Below are positions 1 to 10,603 of a stretch of DNA of 64,000 nt, in pieces (the first letter of the stretch is position 1; every line of letters begins with the position of its first letter). The DNA comes from Siphonodentalium dalli (taxonomy: Eukaryota; Mollusca; Scaphopoda; Gadilida; Siphonodentaliidae): contig CP136069.1 in NCBI GenBank assembly GCA_032622095.1, positions 123,436,126 to 123,500,125 on the forward strand. The letters run 5' to 3'. Both the position numbers and the translations under genes were made by a program. Below the pieces are notes generated by a model. It did not search any database. It saw only the letters and a list, made by a program, of their open reading frames with translations, and was not told the DNA's origin.

Positions 1-1957
1 GTCGGCCAGGCATACCTTGGTCTCCTTTCCTTTGTTCACTCTGTATGCGGCTGAACAATTAAAAGGAACTGTCTGAGATGTGGTTATAAACGAATATCAA
101 ATGTCAGGGTCCATAAATGATTTTATGTTATTGCCATGGCCCTTAATATATGAAAGCCCCCTGTTAAGAATTTATCAGTCTCCAAACTGCTTCCAAACCT
201 GTTGCATTTCATATTGAAATAAGTTTGGCCACAATTGACCAAGATAGAGACCGTTCTCAGAAACTAAAGACCAGAAATGGATATTTTGATGTAGGGCAAG
301 TGTGGGGTAAGGCAGGGGAATCTTTGTATCCTTGCCTTTATTCCCCCTGTATGGGAACATTGGCGAAAGTAAGCCGATGGTTGGTGTAACTATGTGGATG
401 GTCAGCGTAACTACATTGATGGTCGGCATAAGTATGTACTATGCCAATCTAAGCCTGGAATTTTTTTTGTAGGTCGTGGTTCCATGCTTCCGTAGAGATT
501 AAATACGACGAGATGTTTTGGGCGGGGATGCCCAAACTGGTCAATTTAGGGTGTCAAAATTCTCAAATATCAATTTAATTTTTTATTGCATCCATGTCCT
601 ATTTTAGTAAGCTATGGGCATGTAGAACATAAAAGGATACTCCTTACTAATACCAACAGTTTCTGAAACTGAATGAAACAAGTCTGTGACTTTTCGATGA
701 TGATCAGTTGATACATTTATCAATGGTTATTTTTTAAATGTATTTAAATGATTGCATTCATTTTGTTATTGTATCATGGCATATTTGGTGTTACAAGAAA
801 TCACTGTATAATTTTGTCACTCATCACCAAGGTGACACATGCCTTCACTGAAATGACATATCGTTACCGAAATTACCGAAATGACACCAGTGATCTCTCC
901 AAAATAAAAATGAAAATTTTTTGCATTTTTTTATACCAAAACACAAACAAATTGGAAAATGGGAAATGACATCTCACACGAAATTTGGTGGCTTGTAATC
1001 AAGGGGTGTCAGATATGGGGATATTTAATATAATGAATAGACAAAGAAAATATTTATGCCTGACAACCTCAAATCTGCGTGACGGAAATGACACCGATAG
1101 ATTGAATAGAAAGTATTAATTTGATGCACTTTGTTCTTGTTTCCTTGTATTCAGTGCAATATGCTGATAAAGTCGCAGGCATCGATTCCAAAGAACCATG
1201 ATGTCAATCAAATGTATATGAAACAAAATACTAAGGCGAGCTGTCAAAGCAAGAAAGTGGAATTGTTCTTATGTCACCGAAATGACAAGAAAATAATGGA
1301 CAGTAGAAAATTCATGACAAATATTAAATTAAGTGTGTATTCCAAATTTATCATGGAAAAATTGATAAGATAGTGCAGTGGAGATGGTAGCTTCAATACT
1401 TTCTCATATAGTCTGTCTATTTGTTTGTTTGTTTGTCTGTTTATTCAAATTACTGAAGGTGACTTGATTGTCAATAAACATATCTTATTTTATCATCGTA
1501 CCATTGGTAGAACTTCCATAGAAACAAGTTGTGATTTTCCTTGTCTGTCATATTTGACATTGCACTTTTGATTTGGACATGCTATTTCATGGGCATAGTA
1601 TGATGTACCAACTTATATCAAATTTCTCAAATATTGGCTGTAGTTCAAAATTTTTTACTTCAAACTTGGTGCATCTTTTCATGTTGACATCAAGTATTAC
1701 TTCGACATTTCAACTTTCCACATTCCTAATCGCTCCATTGACTGTAACAAATGAAATTATCCCCTCTCCAAGTTGAGCTACATTGTCATTGACACTTTCA
1801 TTATAGTGTCGGGTCCAAGTTGAATTCAGGCCCAGTGAAGTTGGCTCCACGAATGAAGAGATCCATTTAGTGGACTGCTTTTCTAGATGTCCTGCCATGT
1901 TGATTTAATGAAGTTTTATAATTGTCACATGCAAACAGCTCTCTTAATTATACCCCG
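1..1957. other. Non-coding flank, no gene seen
   Basis: AT-rich sequence with only short chance reading frames and no splice-bounded conserved peptide that I recognise. Positions about 1758-1800 match, in reverse orientation, the left end of the repeat at 61.7 kb (CCAAGTTGAGCTACA followed by TGTCATTGACACTTTCA), so a fragment of that family is present here. Confidence 0.5.
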
Positions 1958-1965
1958 ATCCCAAA

Positions 1966-2468
1966 AGATGGGGGGCATATACTGGAATTATATGGGTCTG
2001 TCCGCCCATGTGTCCGTCCGCTCATACATCTCAACCATGGGATATCAAATATCGCTGAAATTTGGTATGAAGGTTTGGCATCAGGAGGGCTTTCAAAAGA
2101 GGGTTCATTGATGTTGTTCACATTAGCCGTTCACGAGTTATCCCTCTTTCTTTATCTGAACATGTTGGATTTCCTTCCATCCGCTCTTATAACTCAACCT
2201 TGGGTTATCGGATCTCAATGAAATTTGGTATGCAGGTTAGGCATCATGAGCACTTTCAAAAGAGTGTTCATTGATATTGTTCACATTTTTCGTTCAAGAG
2301 TTATCCCTCTTTCTTTATGTGAAAATGTTGGATTTCCATCCATCGTTTGTTAGAATTGTCCAGTAATTTGTTCGTTCTTAACATTTTGTCTCATAATTTG
2401 GTTTCCGACCTGCCCATATTTAAATTTTCACAATGGGGGGTATCCCAGCACCCGTGGTGCAACCTCTC
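1966..2468 (+). repeat. Dispersed repeat with internal duplication
   Basis: The block begins with a G run followed by CATATACTGG and a CCGTCCG-rich stretch, and ends with a GGGGGG-TATCCCAGCACCC segment. Inside it, about 2038-2187 and 2201-2345 are diverged copies of one unit sharing GAAATTTGGTATG, CTTTCAAAAGAG and GAGTTATCCCTCTTTCTTTA. The start and end resemble the longer copy at 5.95-6.85 kb, so this is probably one family. Confidence 0.6.
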
Positions 2469-2610
2469 ATTCAGATTAATTGCTGATTGCCGAAGCCAAT
2501 TATGAGGGCTGCATGCAAATAAGTTTAAAGCACTGTTTAATACATGCATATCTATAAAATTATAAATATAATATTAATCTCGTTCTTTTAGATCTACTAT
2601 TTCTACGAAG

Positions 2611-3591
2611 ATGGGGTCGAGTGGAGCTGGGGACTGGTGTTTGATAGAAAGTGACCCTGGTGTCTTCACAGAGCTGATTCGAGGATTTGGATGCAAAGGC
2701 ATGCAGGTAGAGGAACTGTGGAGTTTGGATGCCGATAGCTTTGTTAATCTCAAACCCGTCCATGGACTAATTTTCCTATTCAAATGGGTTCCCGAATCTG
2801 AAGCGCAGGGCTCCGTAGTCCAGGACAGTAGACTGGAAAACATATTCTTTGCTAATCAAGTAATTAATAATGCTTGTGCTACTCAGGCTATCCTCAGTAT
2901 CTTGTTAAATTGCACACATCCTGATATTGAGCTCGGAAGCACACTCTCATCATTTAAAGAATTTACTATGAACATGGATGGTGCATTAAGGGGATTGAGT
3001 TTAAGTAATTCCGATATTATCCGTCAAGTCCACAACAGTTTCTCACGACAACAGATGTTTGAATTTGACGAAAAAATGGCTAAGAAGGATGATGATGTTT
3101 TTCATTTTGTTGGCTATATACCAATAGAAGGCCGCCTTTATGAGCTTGATGGTCTGAAAGATGGTCCCATAGATCTTGGTGCTATTCCTGCCAATTCTGA
3201 TTGGTTGGATTTGGCTCGGCCAGTTATCGAGAAGAGAATACAGAAGTATAGTGCTGATGAGATCCATTTCAACCTAATGGCGATAGTCTCTGACAGAAAG
3301 CAGTCGTATGAGAAGAGAATAAAAGAAATGTGTGGGAAAATGGACAGTTCGGGAATGGAGAGCGACACAATTCATGCAGATATAAGTCGACTCAATCAGC
3401 TTATCCATGATGAGGAACAAAAAATGAACAGGTATAAAGCGGAAAATATAAGGCGTAAACATAATTATCTACCATTCATCATGGAGCTTCTGAAGATCCT
3501 CGCACAAGATGGAAAGTTATTGCCCCTTGTTGAGAAAGCAAGAGATACGGCACAAAAGAAAAAGGAAGAGAAAGTGAAAACTGAGAAATAG
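2611..3591 (+). CDS. UCHL5: Ubiquitin C-terminal hydrolase L5 (UCH37), single-exon reading frame
   Basis: This 326-residue protein matches the UCHL5/UCH37 family over its full length (human form about 329 residues). The family removes ubiquitin from chain ends at the 19S proteasome, docking on Rpn13/ADRM1, and also associates with the INO80 chromatin remodeller. Seen here: UCH domain about residues 8-230; oxyanion Gln83 and catalytic Cys89 in NQVINNACATQA; His165 in FHFVGY; Asp180 in YELDGL; a charged coiled-coil stretch about 235-280; and the C-terminal ULD segment with RRKHNYLPFIMELLK, the Rpn13/INO80G-binding part. The chosen Met precedes the conserved DWCLIESDPGVF start. No intron interrupts the frame, unlike the multi-exon gene expected in animals, so it may be a retrocopy. 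TTCTTTTAG just before the ATG could instead be a splice acceptor for an upstream untranslated exon. All catalytic residues are intact. The 3' flank is taken over by a MITE 15 bases after the stop. Identity is near certain; expression is unknown. Confidence 0.95.
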   Translation: MGSSGAGDWCLIESDPGVFTELIRGFGCKGMQVEELWSLDADSFVNLKPVHGLIFLFKWVPESEAQGSVVQDSRLENIFFANQVINNACATQAILSILLNCTHPDIELGSTLSSFKEFTMNMDGALRGLSLSNSDIIRQVHNSFSRQQMFEFDEKMAKKDDDVFHFVGYIPIEGRLYELDGLKDGPIDLGAIPANSDWLDLARPVIEKRIQKYSADEIHFNLMAIVSDRKQSYEKRIKEMCGKMDSSGMESDTIHADISRLNQLIHDEEQKMNRYKAENIRRKHNYLPFIMELLKILAQDGKLLPLVEKARDTAQKKKEEKVKTEK

Positions 3592-3605
3592 TTCTGTCTT
3601 TTTGT

Positions 3606-4009
3606 CAAGCCTGAGTTTAGTGTGCCTGTCATTTGCAGAATGAGTTCCACAGAGGGTGAATTTAGTGATGCTATCCCGAACAGCGGGCTAGCATAAGCAA
3701 ATTCGCCCTCTGGGGACCTCATTCTTAGCTATAGAAACATTTTCACATAGATTCTAATTCTTTTTTAGTTCAGTTTATCTATATCCCCAAATTGGCAGAC
3801 GACACATCGCATAATTGAGGTTCCTAATGGGTGTACATCACAATATTCACCATTTGGGAACTTCAATCTGAGTCCATGTCTCCCATAGCTGATGAGGCCA
3901 TGCAGAGTGTGAATTTAGTGATTCTAGCCCACTATGCGGGATAGCATCACTAAATTCACCCTCTGGGTACCTCATTCTGCAAATGACAGGCACATTAAAC
4001 TCAGACTTG
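3606..4009. mobile_element. hAT-type palindromic MITE (CAAGCCTG family), full copy
   Basis: A 404-bp copy running from CAAGCCTGAGTTTAGTG to its inverted end CTCAGACTTG. Each end carries a sub-hairpin (GAATGAGGTCC...GGACCTCATTC enclosing a GTGAATTTAGTGATGCTA palindrome), joined by a middle segment containing TATATCCCCAAATTGGCA. The family assignment rests on the copy at 22.5 kb, which has an exact 8-bp target duplication. This copy begins 15 bp after the UCHL5 stop codon and would supply any 3' UTR. Confidence 0.8.
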
Positions 4010-4046
4010 GTCTCTTTGTTGTTTCATTCTGTGCATGTATGTGTGT

Positions 4047-4372
4047 GGTCCAGAACAAATACATCTCATGATTCCTTTGAAACAGAAGAGAGTTAGAACT
4101 TGTGATGGAGAATATAAGAAATTAACCATTCACTATATTGTATATTGCAATGGGGCCACTGGACATAAATAGTATGTGAGGAATGGAAAGTCTTAATTGG
4201 AATTGTCTAGAACTAACACATGTTATGATTCCTGCGAAACGGAAGAGAATTTGAGTTATGAGCTAGTACTTGTGAAGAGTGTATACAAGAAATTGACCTT
4301 ACACTATATTGTATATGGCAAAGGGTCCATTTTACATAAATATTATGCGAGGACTGGAAAGCCAGAATTGTT
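4047..4372 (+). repeat. Diverged tandem duplication of about 155 bp
   Basis: Two consecutive units (about 4047-4195 and 4203-4372) share, in order, ATGATTCCT, GAAACRGAAGAG, AAGAAATTRACC, CACTATATTGTATAT, ACATAAATA and GACTGGAAAG/GAATGGAAAG. Point differences are frequent, so the duplication is not recent. No conserved protein is encoded. Confidence 0.65.
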
Positions 4373-4891
4373 CAGCTGTTGTAGTTGTTTCATCAATGTT
4401 TTGTCATAGTTCTCTTTAAAAATTTCATTCAAGAACATGAACAATGGAATCAATGTGGTCATAGGAAATGGACTGCGAGAAAAATTCAGCCAGCTGCATG
4501 AAAACTGAAGGGATTAATGTGGGGGCTTGCTGAATATTTCACATAGAAAAAAGTTCACAAATCCCATAACCACATTGAAGCCGCTGTTCATTAAACGAAT
4601 TGTGAAATGAACGTTTTTATATCATTAATACCATAATTATTTATATCACTTTGATGTAATTCACAAAGTGTCTCATCTCCAAATTATCCATTTGTGATAC
4701 TAAATATCCCAATGACAGATCCTCCTTGGCAGTTTTCTATGTGCAATTGATCGTTAGTCTTAGCATCAGCCCTGTAAATGAGCTGCAATTTGCCTAAAGC
4801 ACCTTTGAAGGCTAAAAAATTACCTAGGCTAGAAATATTTCCTTTGCTAAAAGGCCTAGAAACTGCATACCGGTAGTTGCATGCTGTACAC

Positions 4892-5099
4892 ATACAGTAA
4901 TGCTCTAATTAATCGACTCCTTAAACACAGCAGAATTATGGGTAACATTTCAGGATTTAGTCGGAAATATGGCTTGTTGCCATTCATCGGAAAGAGCTTT
5001 CCGATGAATGGCAACAAGCCATATTTCCGACTAAATCCTGAAAAGTTACCCATAATTCTGCTGTGGTTAAGGAGTCGATTAATTAGAGCATTACTGTAT
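4892..5099. mobile_element. Near-perfect 208-bp palindrome (foldback MITE)
   Basis: Two arms of 103 bp (4892-4994 and 4997-5099) are inverted copies separated by two bases (AG); I see only a few mismatches, such as AAACACAG against AACCACAG. The outer end reads ATACAGTAATGCTCTAATTA. A single arm of the same sequence lies at about 41436-41549. I see no clear target duplication and no coding sequence. Confidence 0.85.
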
Positions 5100-5593
5100 A
5101 CATGTACATGTATCTTCAGTTGGAACTTGGTCAATTATCATGGCAGAATTTGGTTGGGTCTGGCTTACTGATTATCAAGATACAATTGATGTCCTTGTTA
5201 TCTCAGTAGTTTTTGGCATTCAACAATGAATTTTTGCTGTCTGCAGACTTCCTCAGTGTGACAGTAAGACAATATCTGCAGCAAGTTGTCTCAATTTTGC
5301 ACAAAACATTGACATGTTCTGAAATTTGCCTCAGTTAAAAAAAAAATAGCCGACAAAATTTCTTTTTGCGTTGGCATTTTTTGCCTCAGCTCAGCCAATA
5401 GCCGACACTAATTAACAGGACTAAAGCATTGTTACTAGAGAGGTTTAAATGGTAAATTGGGTCGCTAATAGCTACCAATGAATGATCAGCCCGTTGTAAC
5501 AGTAATGTTTACATAACAATGGGAAATATCATTACTATTATTAAAAGATGGTGATCTCTTCCTAAATACATTTTATATTATTTCCGGGGTATA

Positions 5594-5868
5594 CAGGGGG
5601 GGGGGGGGGATTTTTTTCCGGGCACATATGCCGGGGTGGGCGGGTGGTCGATGGGACCAACAAACAATTTTTTCCACAAATTTTCTTTCCTGCAAGTATT
5701 TTTGACTGTTTTTGCAATGAGTTTGGCATAAAAGACCTTAGAATGTCAATATTAACATAAATGACAAAGGGGGGGTGGGTGTCCAAAAATGGTCGAGAAA
5801 AAACTGCTGAAAACGGACAAAATTTTAGATGCGGGGGTGGAAGGAAAAAATCCGATCCCCCCTCCCCC
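5594..5868. mobile_element. Short hAT-like insertion with terminal poly-G
   Basis: The element starts CAGGGGG, continues as an uninterrupted G run, and ends in CCCCCCTCCCCC. It is bounded by identical 8-bp sequences GGGGTATA (5586-5593 and 5869-5876), as expected for a hAT-type insertion. The inside contains GGGCGGGTGGTC, shared with the poly-G repeat near 15.38 kb. No reading frame is conserved. Confidence 0.65.
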
Positions 5869-5949
5869 GGGGTATAAAATAAAACATATGAGTCAAAGAC
5901 ATCTGTCCGGAAATGCTTCTATGAATTAATATTTGTTTTATACACATAT

Positions 5950-6850
5950 TTATACCCCCACTTTCGAAGAAAATGGGGGGTATACTGGATTGACTGCGTC
6001 TGTCCGTCATGCTTTCTCCCTCCATGTGTCCGTCTGTCCCGTCCGTCCGACCTCATAACTCGAACAACTATGAACCAATTTCAATAATTTTTTGTGTGCA
6101 ATCTCCTTAGGACTGCCTCTCCACATGATGCTAATTGCGGTTCGGTCCGACTTTTCTTTTTAAACTTACGCCTCATTTTCGACTTAGAACATTTCTCACT
6201 TTTTCGGTTTCCGGATGATATCTCAAGTTCGGATCATTAATTGCAAATACCATTTTCTTGTAGATCAGTCATATCAAGATACAGGTTGAGTTCGAATTTG
6301 AGTTTGATCCGATGATTTTTTCTAGAGTAATGGACTTTTTTCGACTTAGAAAATTCAATTTTACTTCTTTTTTATTTGGTTTCCAGATGATAACTAAACT
6401 TTGGACTGTTCAATTGTAACTTCCGTTTTTGTGTGAGTCAATGATATCAAAATACAGGTCAAATTCGAATTTGAGTATGATCCAATGATTTTTCCCAAAG
6501 TTATGGGCTTTTCGACTTTGAATTTTATTTTTTATAATTTTCTGTATGAGGGTACCTTCATGGTGTAATCAACTCCTCCTACAGTTTTGATCGTAGATAT
6601 TTGAAACTTTCTTTTTTTTGGATGCTATCACACTCGAAAAAAGCCATCTTAGATATTAAGGTTGTGTTTCATTTTCTACCCTTTTTTGGGTTTCTGCAAT
6701 CATTCGAACAAATATGAACCAATATCAAAATTATTAATCCAAATTTTTTCTTTAAAGTTAAAAATCTTTTTTGTTGGGTTTACAGATAATGCGGGTTGAA
6801 TTTGCCACGGTGGGGGTATGCTAGCACTCGAGTGCACACCTCTTGTTTCT
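5950..6850 (+). repeat. Dispersed 0.9-kb repeat with GTCCGTC tail motif
   Basis: Begins near TTCGAAGAAAATGGGGGGTATACTGG, followed by GTCTGTCCGTC stretches. It contains three diverged internal units sharing TGATATCAARATACAGGT, AATTCGAATTTGAGT and TGATCCRATGATTTTT, and ends near GGGGGTATGCTAGCACTCGAG. Related pieces occur at 1966-2468, 12.79 kb and 13.33 kb. I see no protein product. Confidence 0.65.
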
Positions 6851-7572
6851 TATGTAATGCGATAACCAATAGCGATATTTTTTTCATTACTAATTTTAGA
6901 ACAGGCCAACATGATCGTTCAGGCGATTTTAAGTAGAGTTATCCTGCTTGCTATGCTCTATGAGCTGTAAAATTCCCCAAATTGGTTACTAGTATATGTA
7001 TTATGCCAGAAAATTTGAAATAAAATCAATATTAATTAATAGAAGCATTTCCGGACAGTGGTCTTTGATTCAAATTTATTATTTTATATTCAGGAAACTA
7101 TATAAAATTTAAGATAGACCAGCTTTAAATATTCAAGAAATAGTTATAGTCAATATGAGAACAAAGTCGATCTATTTCCCCATGTTCTTCTTGGTGATGA
7201 TATATTACATGTACAGACTATTATCAATTCTTAATTTCTCACGTCTACCCAAGCGAACCCCTTACATACCTTTAATATCTAGTAATCTCCGGGATCTTGG
7301 TTAATATTTTAATATGGCGGAAAAAATAAATGAATTGGAGAATTCACTAAGGAATAAAATAATTAAGCCTGGATTGGTCCCTGTCATATTCCTCTCAGAT
7401 TGTAGGTCATATACATGTTGTATTCAGGGTTCCAGAAGACCTCCAGTTACAACAACAGTAATAGCGTAGCGATTCATGGCATGTTCTGGAGTTTACCGTT
7501 CCATCAATGTTGTGTGTACCAAACTATTAAACCAGAGAGTTGTTCATCTGTCATTGGTCATATCAGGAGTGT
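6851..7572. other. No feature seen
   Basis: AT-rich sequence without a recognisable gene or repeat match inside the window. Confidence 0.4.
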
Positions 7573-7798
7573 TTAACCCTTTCTTGATGGGAGCTGTGCT
7601 GGTGCAGTATTAAAGATCCTGTGCCAATGCATTCTATTATATACCTGTATTCAAGTCTCCAATATGGAGCCTCGCATATATAAGAGAATGCACTGGCACT
7701 GCACAATGTTAAGGTAAGTATTTGCGAGGCATATAAGAGAATACATTGGTGCAGGGTTTTTGCAAAATTTCAGGAAGCTGCAGTCATGAAAGGGTTAA
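7573..7798. mobile_element. piggyBac-type MITE (TTAACCCTTTC family A), full copy
   Basis: TTAA is present at both ends (7573-7576 and 7795-7798). The inverted termini read TTAACCCTTTCTTGATGGGAGC and the complement of GCAGTCATGAAAGGGTTAA. The middle holds the family hairpin: CCAATGCATTCT, a CATATATAAGAGAATGCACTGG arm and further copies. TTAA duplication plus a CCCT start is the signature of piggyBac-superfamily elements. Confidence 0.8.
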
Positions 7799-8320
7799 AT
7801 ATCGGGAAGATTATTCATCATTATGCTCATCAAGAAAGGTCCAGAATTCAAAACGTGTAAATATAATTTTAGAGTTTTGCTACTTTCAGATCAGGTGAGA
7901 CTTGCACCCACTTAGTTGAAGACAAGTCAGGTTCATGATATTACTAGTATGATCATTGGCATATCAACGACTGATTACCAAAAAACAACAGCATGATATT
8001 TAACTTTGTTTTTGGTTCAGAACAACACATTCTCATCTTATAAAATAAAATGGTTGTTTCGACAGTATTTGGACTTTTTCAATTGCATCGATTACATATA
8101 AATTTATATATAATTTTGATGTTATGTTTTCTGTTCGTTATTGTCCTATTTCATTGATTAAATCACTTTAGAATTCAATTGTATGGTGCTAATATCCTCC
8201 GCTCTCCTAATATAGTTGTTTATGTTTCTATCGACGGAATCCAGCTAGTGAAATCAGTAGGGATAATACTGGTTTATGACAAAGAGCGGTTGCCTTAATC
8301 TTCTATAGTAGACTTTACTC

Positions 8321-8766
8321 ACAGATCCAGTGGCTGGATTTTTCATCAATTTTAATCAACTTTCTCAAATCAATACAAAATGCTTCATTTATTGGAAAGA
8401 GTGATATCTTATGGTCATAATGATGTATTATTATCTACCATTTGTGTTAAATTAGCCATAGAATATGCCATGGAATTGGGAGTAAACTCAAATATCATCT
8501 GTTTGTTTACGTCTAGAGAAGACACGAAATATTACAAAGTTCGAGAGGTAAAATAAGTTTGTATTCTTTTGAAATTATGTAAACATTGTGATAAAAATAT
8601 TCTTGTGGAATTCAGAACAGATATATTTTCTATGGAATAAGCCGGGTTACATTCACAATTGTGACATTTTATTACCAGCATTGCTGATTTTAAATGAGCA
8701 GGTGATTTATGGTTGGTCCACTATAGAGAAGTAGGGCAATCGTACTTCGATGTAAACCAGTATTAT
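8321..8766 (+). repeat. Dispersed repeat, copy 1 (partner at 46.1-46.7 kb)
   Basis: Shares with 46098-46672, in the same orientation and order, AGATCCAG, GAGTGATAT, ATGCCATG, ATCTGTTTGTTTAC, CAATTGTGACATTTTATTA, GTCCACTATAGA and AATGTAAACCA-type strings, with small indels. No coding potential is apparent; it looks like an ancient element or duplicated non-coding block. Confidence 0.65.
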
Positions 8767-8987
8767 CAATAGCTGGTTTACGTTGGAAGGAAACTTGTAC
8801 AATCTGCACATGCATACTTCATTTGTGAGACCCTGTAATCCCTGATCCATGTTCCAAGATGTCATATCCTATTTGATAGAACAGATCTGCTTTGCCCATT
8901 TGATATACCAGAAAATAATGCGATCGAACCTATCATGACAATCATGGGGGAATTCTATCAACCTTTATTTAAAGATGCTGAATCCGA

Positions 8988-9070
8988 ATTAACGCTCCCA
9001 AATTACTATTTCTTTGGCTTCGGGGTGAAAAATATTTGATTCGAGTCGGCAACCCACCCATCAAAGCTCA
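8988..9070. repeat. Short inverted match to 40.3-40.4 kb
   Basis: About 75 bases (AAATTACTATTTCTTTGGCT ... TTGATTCGAGTCG ... ACCCACCCATC) recur as the reverse complement at about 40329-40402. A further shared string, CGGATTGAGTACCTTTAA, is at about 9325 and 40407. These look like pieces of one old repeat. Confidence 0.55.
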
Positions 9071-9429
9071 GTGATGAGGTATTGATTTTTGAAATTTGTT
9101 ATTTCCAGAGATATGTAATTTTGGCAGATAGTGTTAGATGGTGTTAGATATTTGACAATCCGGTCAGATTTCATTGAATGTTGATACATAACAGGTTTTG
9201 GGCAATTTTATACTATAGTTGACTGGTTAGCATTATTTTTGGGCAATTAATCGATTCTGATAACTGAAGTGGCATTTCAAAAAATGTTGTTGGTGGAATC
9301 TGATGATATGCGGACCATCAAATCGGATTGAGTACCTTTAAATATACAGTTGTATCAGATTTAGAATTTTTATCCAGTGCCCAAAATTAAAATGATCTCT
9401 TATGATAACTGTGCTTATGTTATAGGGAC

Positions 9430-9520
9430 ATTTAAGGAGCATTCATAAAACAAGCCAGTCAATGACTGGGTCGCTCACCAGACTGTAAAGACGGAGAAGA
9501 CTGGGACTCTGAAGACTACA
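9430..9520 (+). repeat. Conserved ~85-bp module, copy 1
   Basis: AACAAGCCAGTCAATGACTG ... GGTCGCTCACCAGACTG ... GACTGGGACTCTG recurs at 57.23 kb (same strand) and 14.4 kb (opposite strand). Conservation is higher than in neighbouring sequence. It is not a recognisable tRNA or known SINE head. Confidence 0.55.
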
Positions 9521-9559
9521 ATAGTCATTGTTATCCTTCATCCCATTCTCCTCTCCTCT

Positions 9560-10440
9560 GTTGGCTGAGGGTGCATCACACGGCGGGCCGCAAATAACTT
9601 GTTACCCTCAAGAGTGACATTTCGAAAGTTGTTGACCAGTAAACATAGAACTATGAAGAACTCAACATGCAGAGATTCCCTCACAGCTCTCTTAATAACA
9701 ATTTCCTAAAACACTCAGTTTATAAACCCAGCTGTTTCATAACAACCGCGAACTGTGGTGTTTATTAATTTGCATAATTTTTGCTAATTTGCAATTAAAG
9801 CATGCTATGTATAAATGGTGTTATCATGGACATAAAGCCATTATAAGTGTAATGTTCATATTGGACCTTTCTATATAAATAATGAATACCGTGGAACAAA
9901 TAGATAAACCTTATTTATATGCAGTTGGTATTTAATACAGCCAATTGTGCACACGGATGTTTATACGTTACAAATACGTTTCTGTACTAAGCTCTTAAGA
10001 TCAAATAGCCACTCTTTAACTGTTTGTAAATTGACAATTTACTTTCGGCTATACATTCATCTGTCTACACAAGAATACCCTTATTTTGCATAAGTCGATA
10101 ACAGTTGCCAATTTCTTTTTGCACCACTACAACGTGTTAGTTTCACATTTTAGTATTCTCGAAATTATCACGTCTACCTGCGTCTTTATGCTCATTTACA
10201 ACGAAACCGAACATTTCGCTGCATGGCTACTCTACTTATAAATTGCTTTACTCCTCTTTCTGTGAACCGATTCCCACCATGCGACCAGCATCCTGACCAG
10301 ACAATAGCTGCGTCAATGATGAGTGTGTTAATTGATCCACAATGTGAACGTTTGATTTTCTAAAAAGCGAGGATTCCAACATAAAATTAACTCTTCGATC
10401 TGGATTAAAGAATATACACGAGCACTTAGGCCTGCCATTA
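9560..10440. other. No feature seen
   Basis: Non-repetitive AT-rich sequence; no recognisable exon, RNA gene or transposon end. Confidence 0.4.
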
Positions 10441-10464
10441 AGAAAAGCGTTTCATAGCGTCACA

Positions 10465-10603
10465 GGTTCATGGATGGTGCAGCATTAAAGACCCTGTGCC
10501 ATTGGTCTCTCTTATATATGCGAGTCTCGCATATTTAAGAGAATACTACACTGGCTTATAAGGTCAAGTCAAATCTCGTTAAGCCAGTGTATTCTCTTTT
10601 ATT
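10465..10603. mobile_element. piggyBac-type MITE family A, partial copy
   Basis: Contains GGTGCAGCATTAAAGACCCTGTGCC, the TCTCTTATATATGCGAG arm and its inverted counterpart, but no terminal TTAACCCTTT on either side. It runs directly into the CGTCC-type repeat at 10604. Confidence 0.6.
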
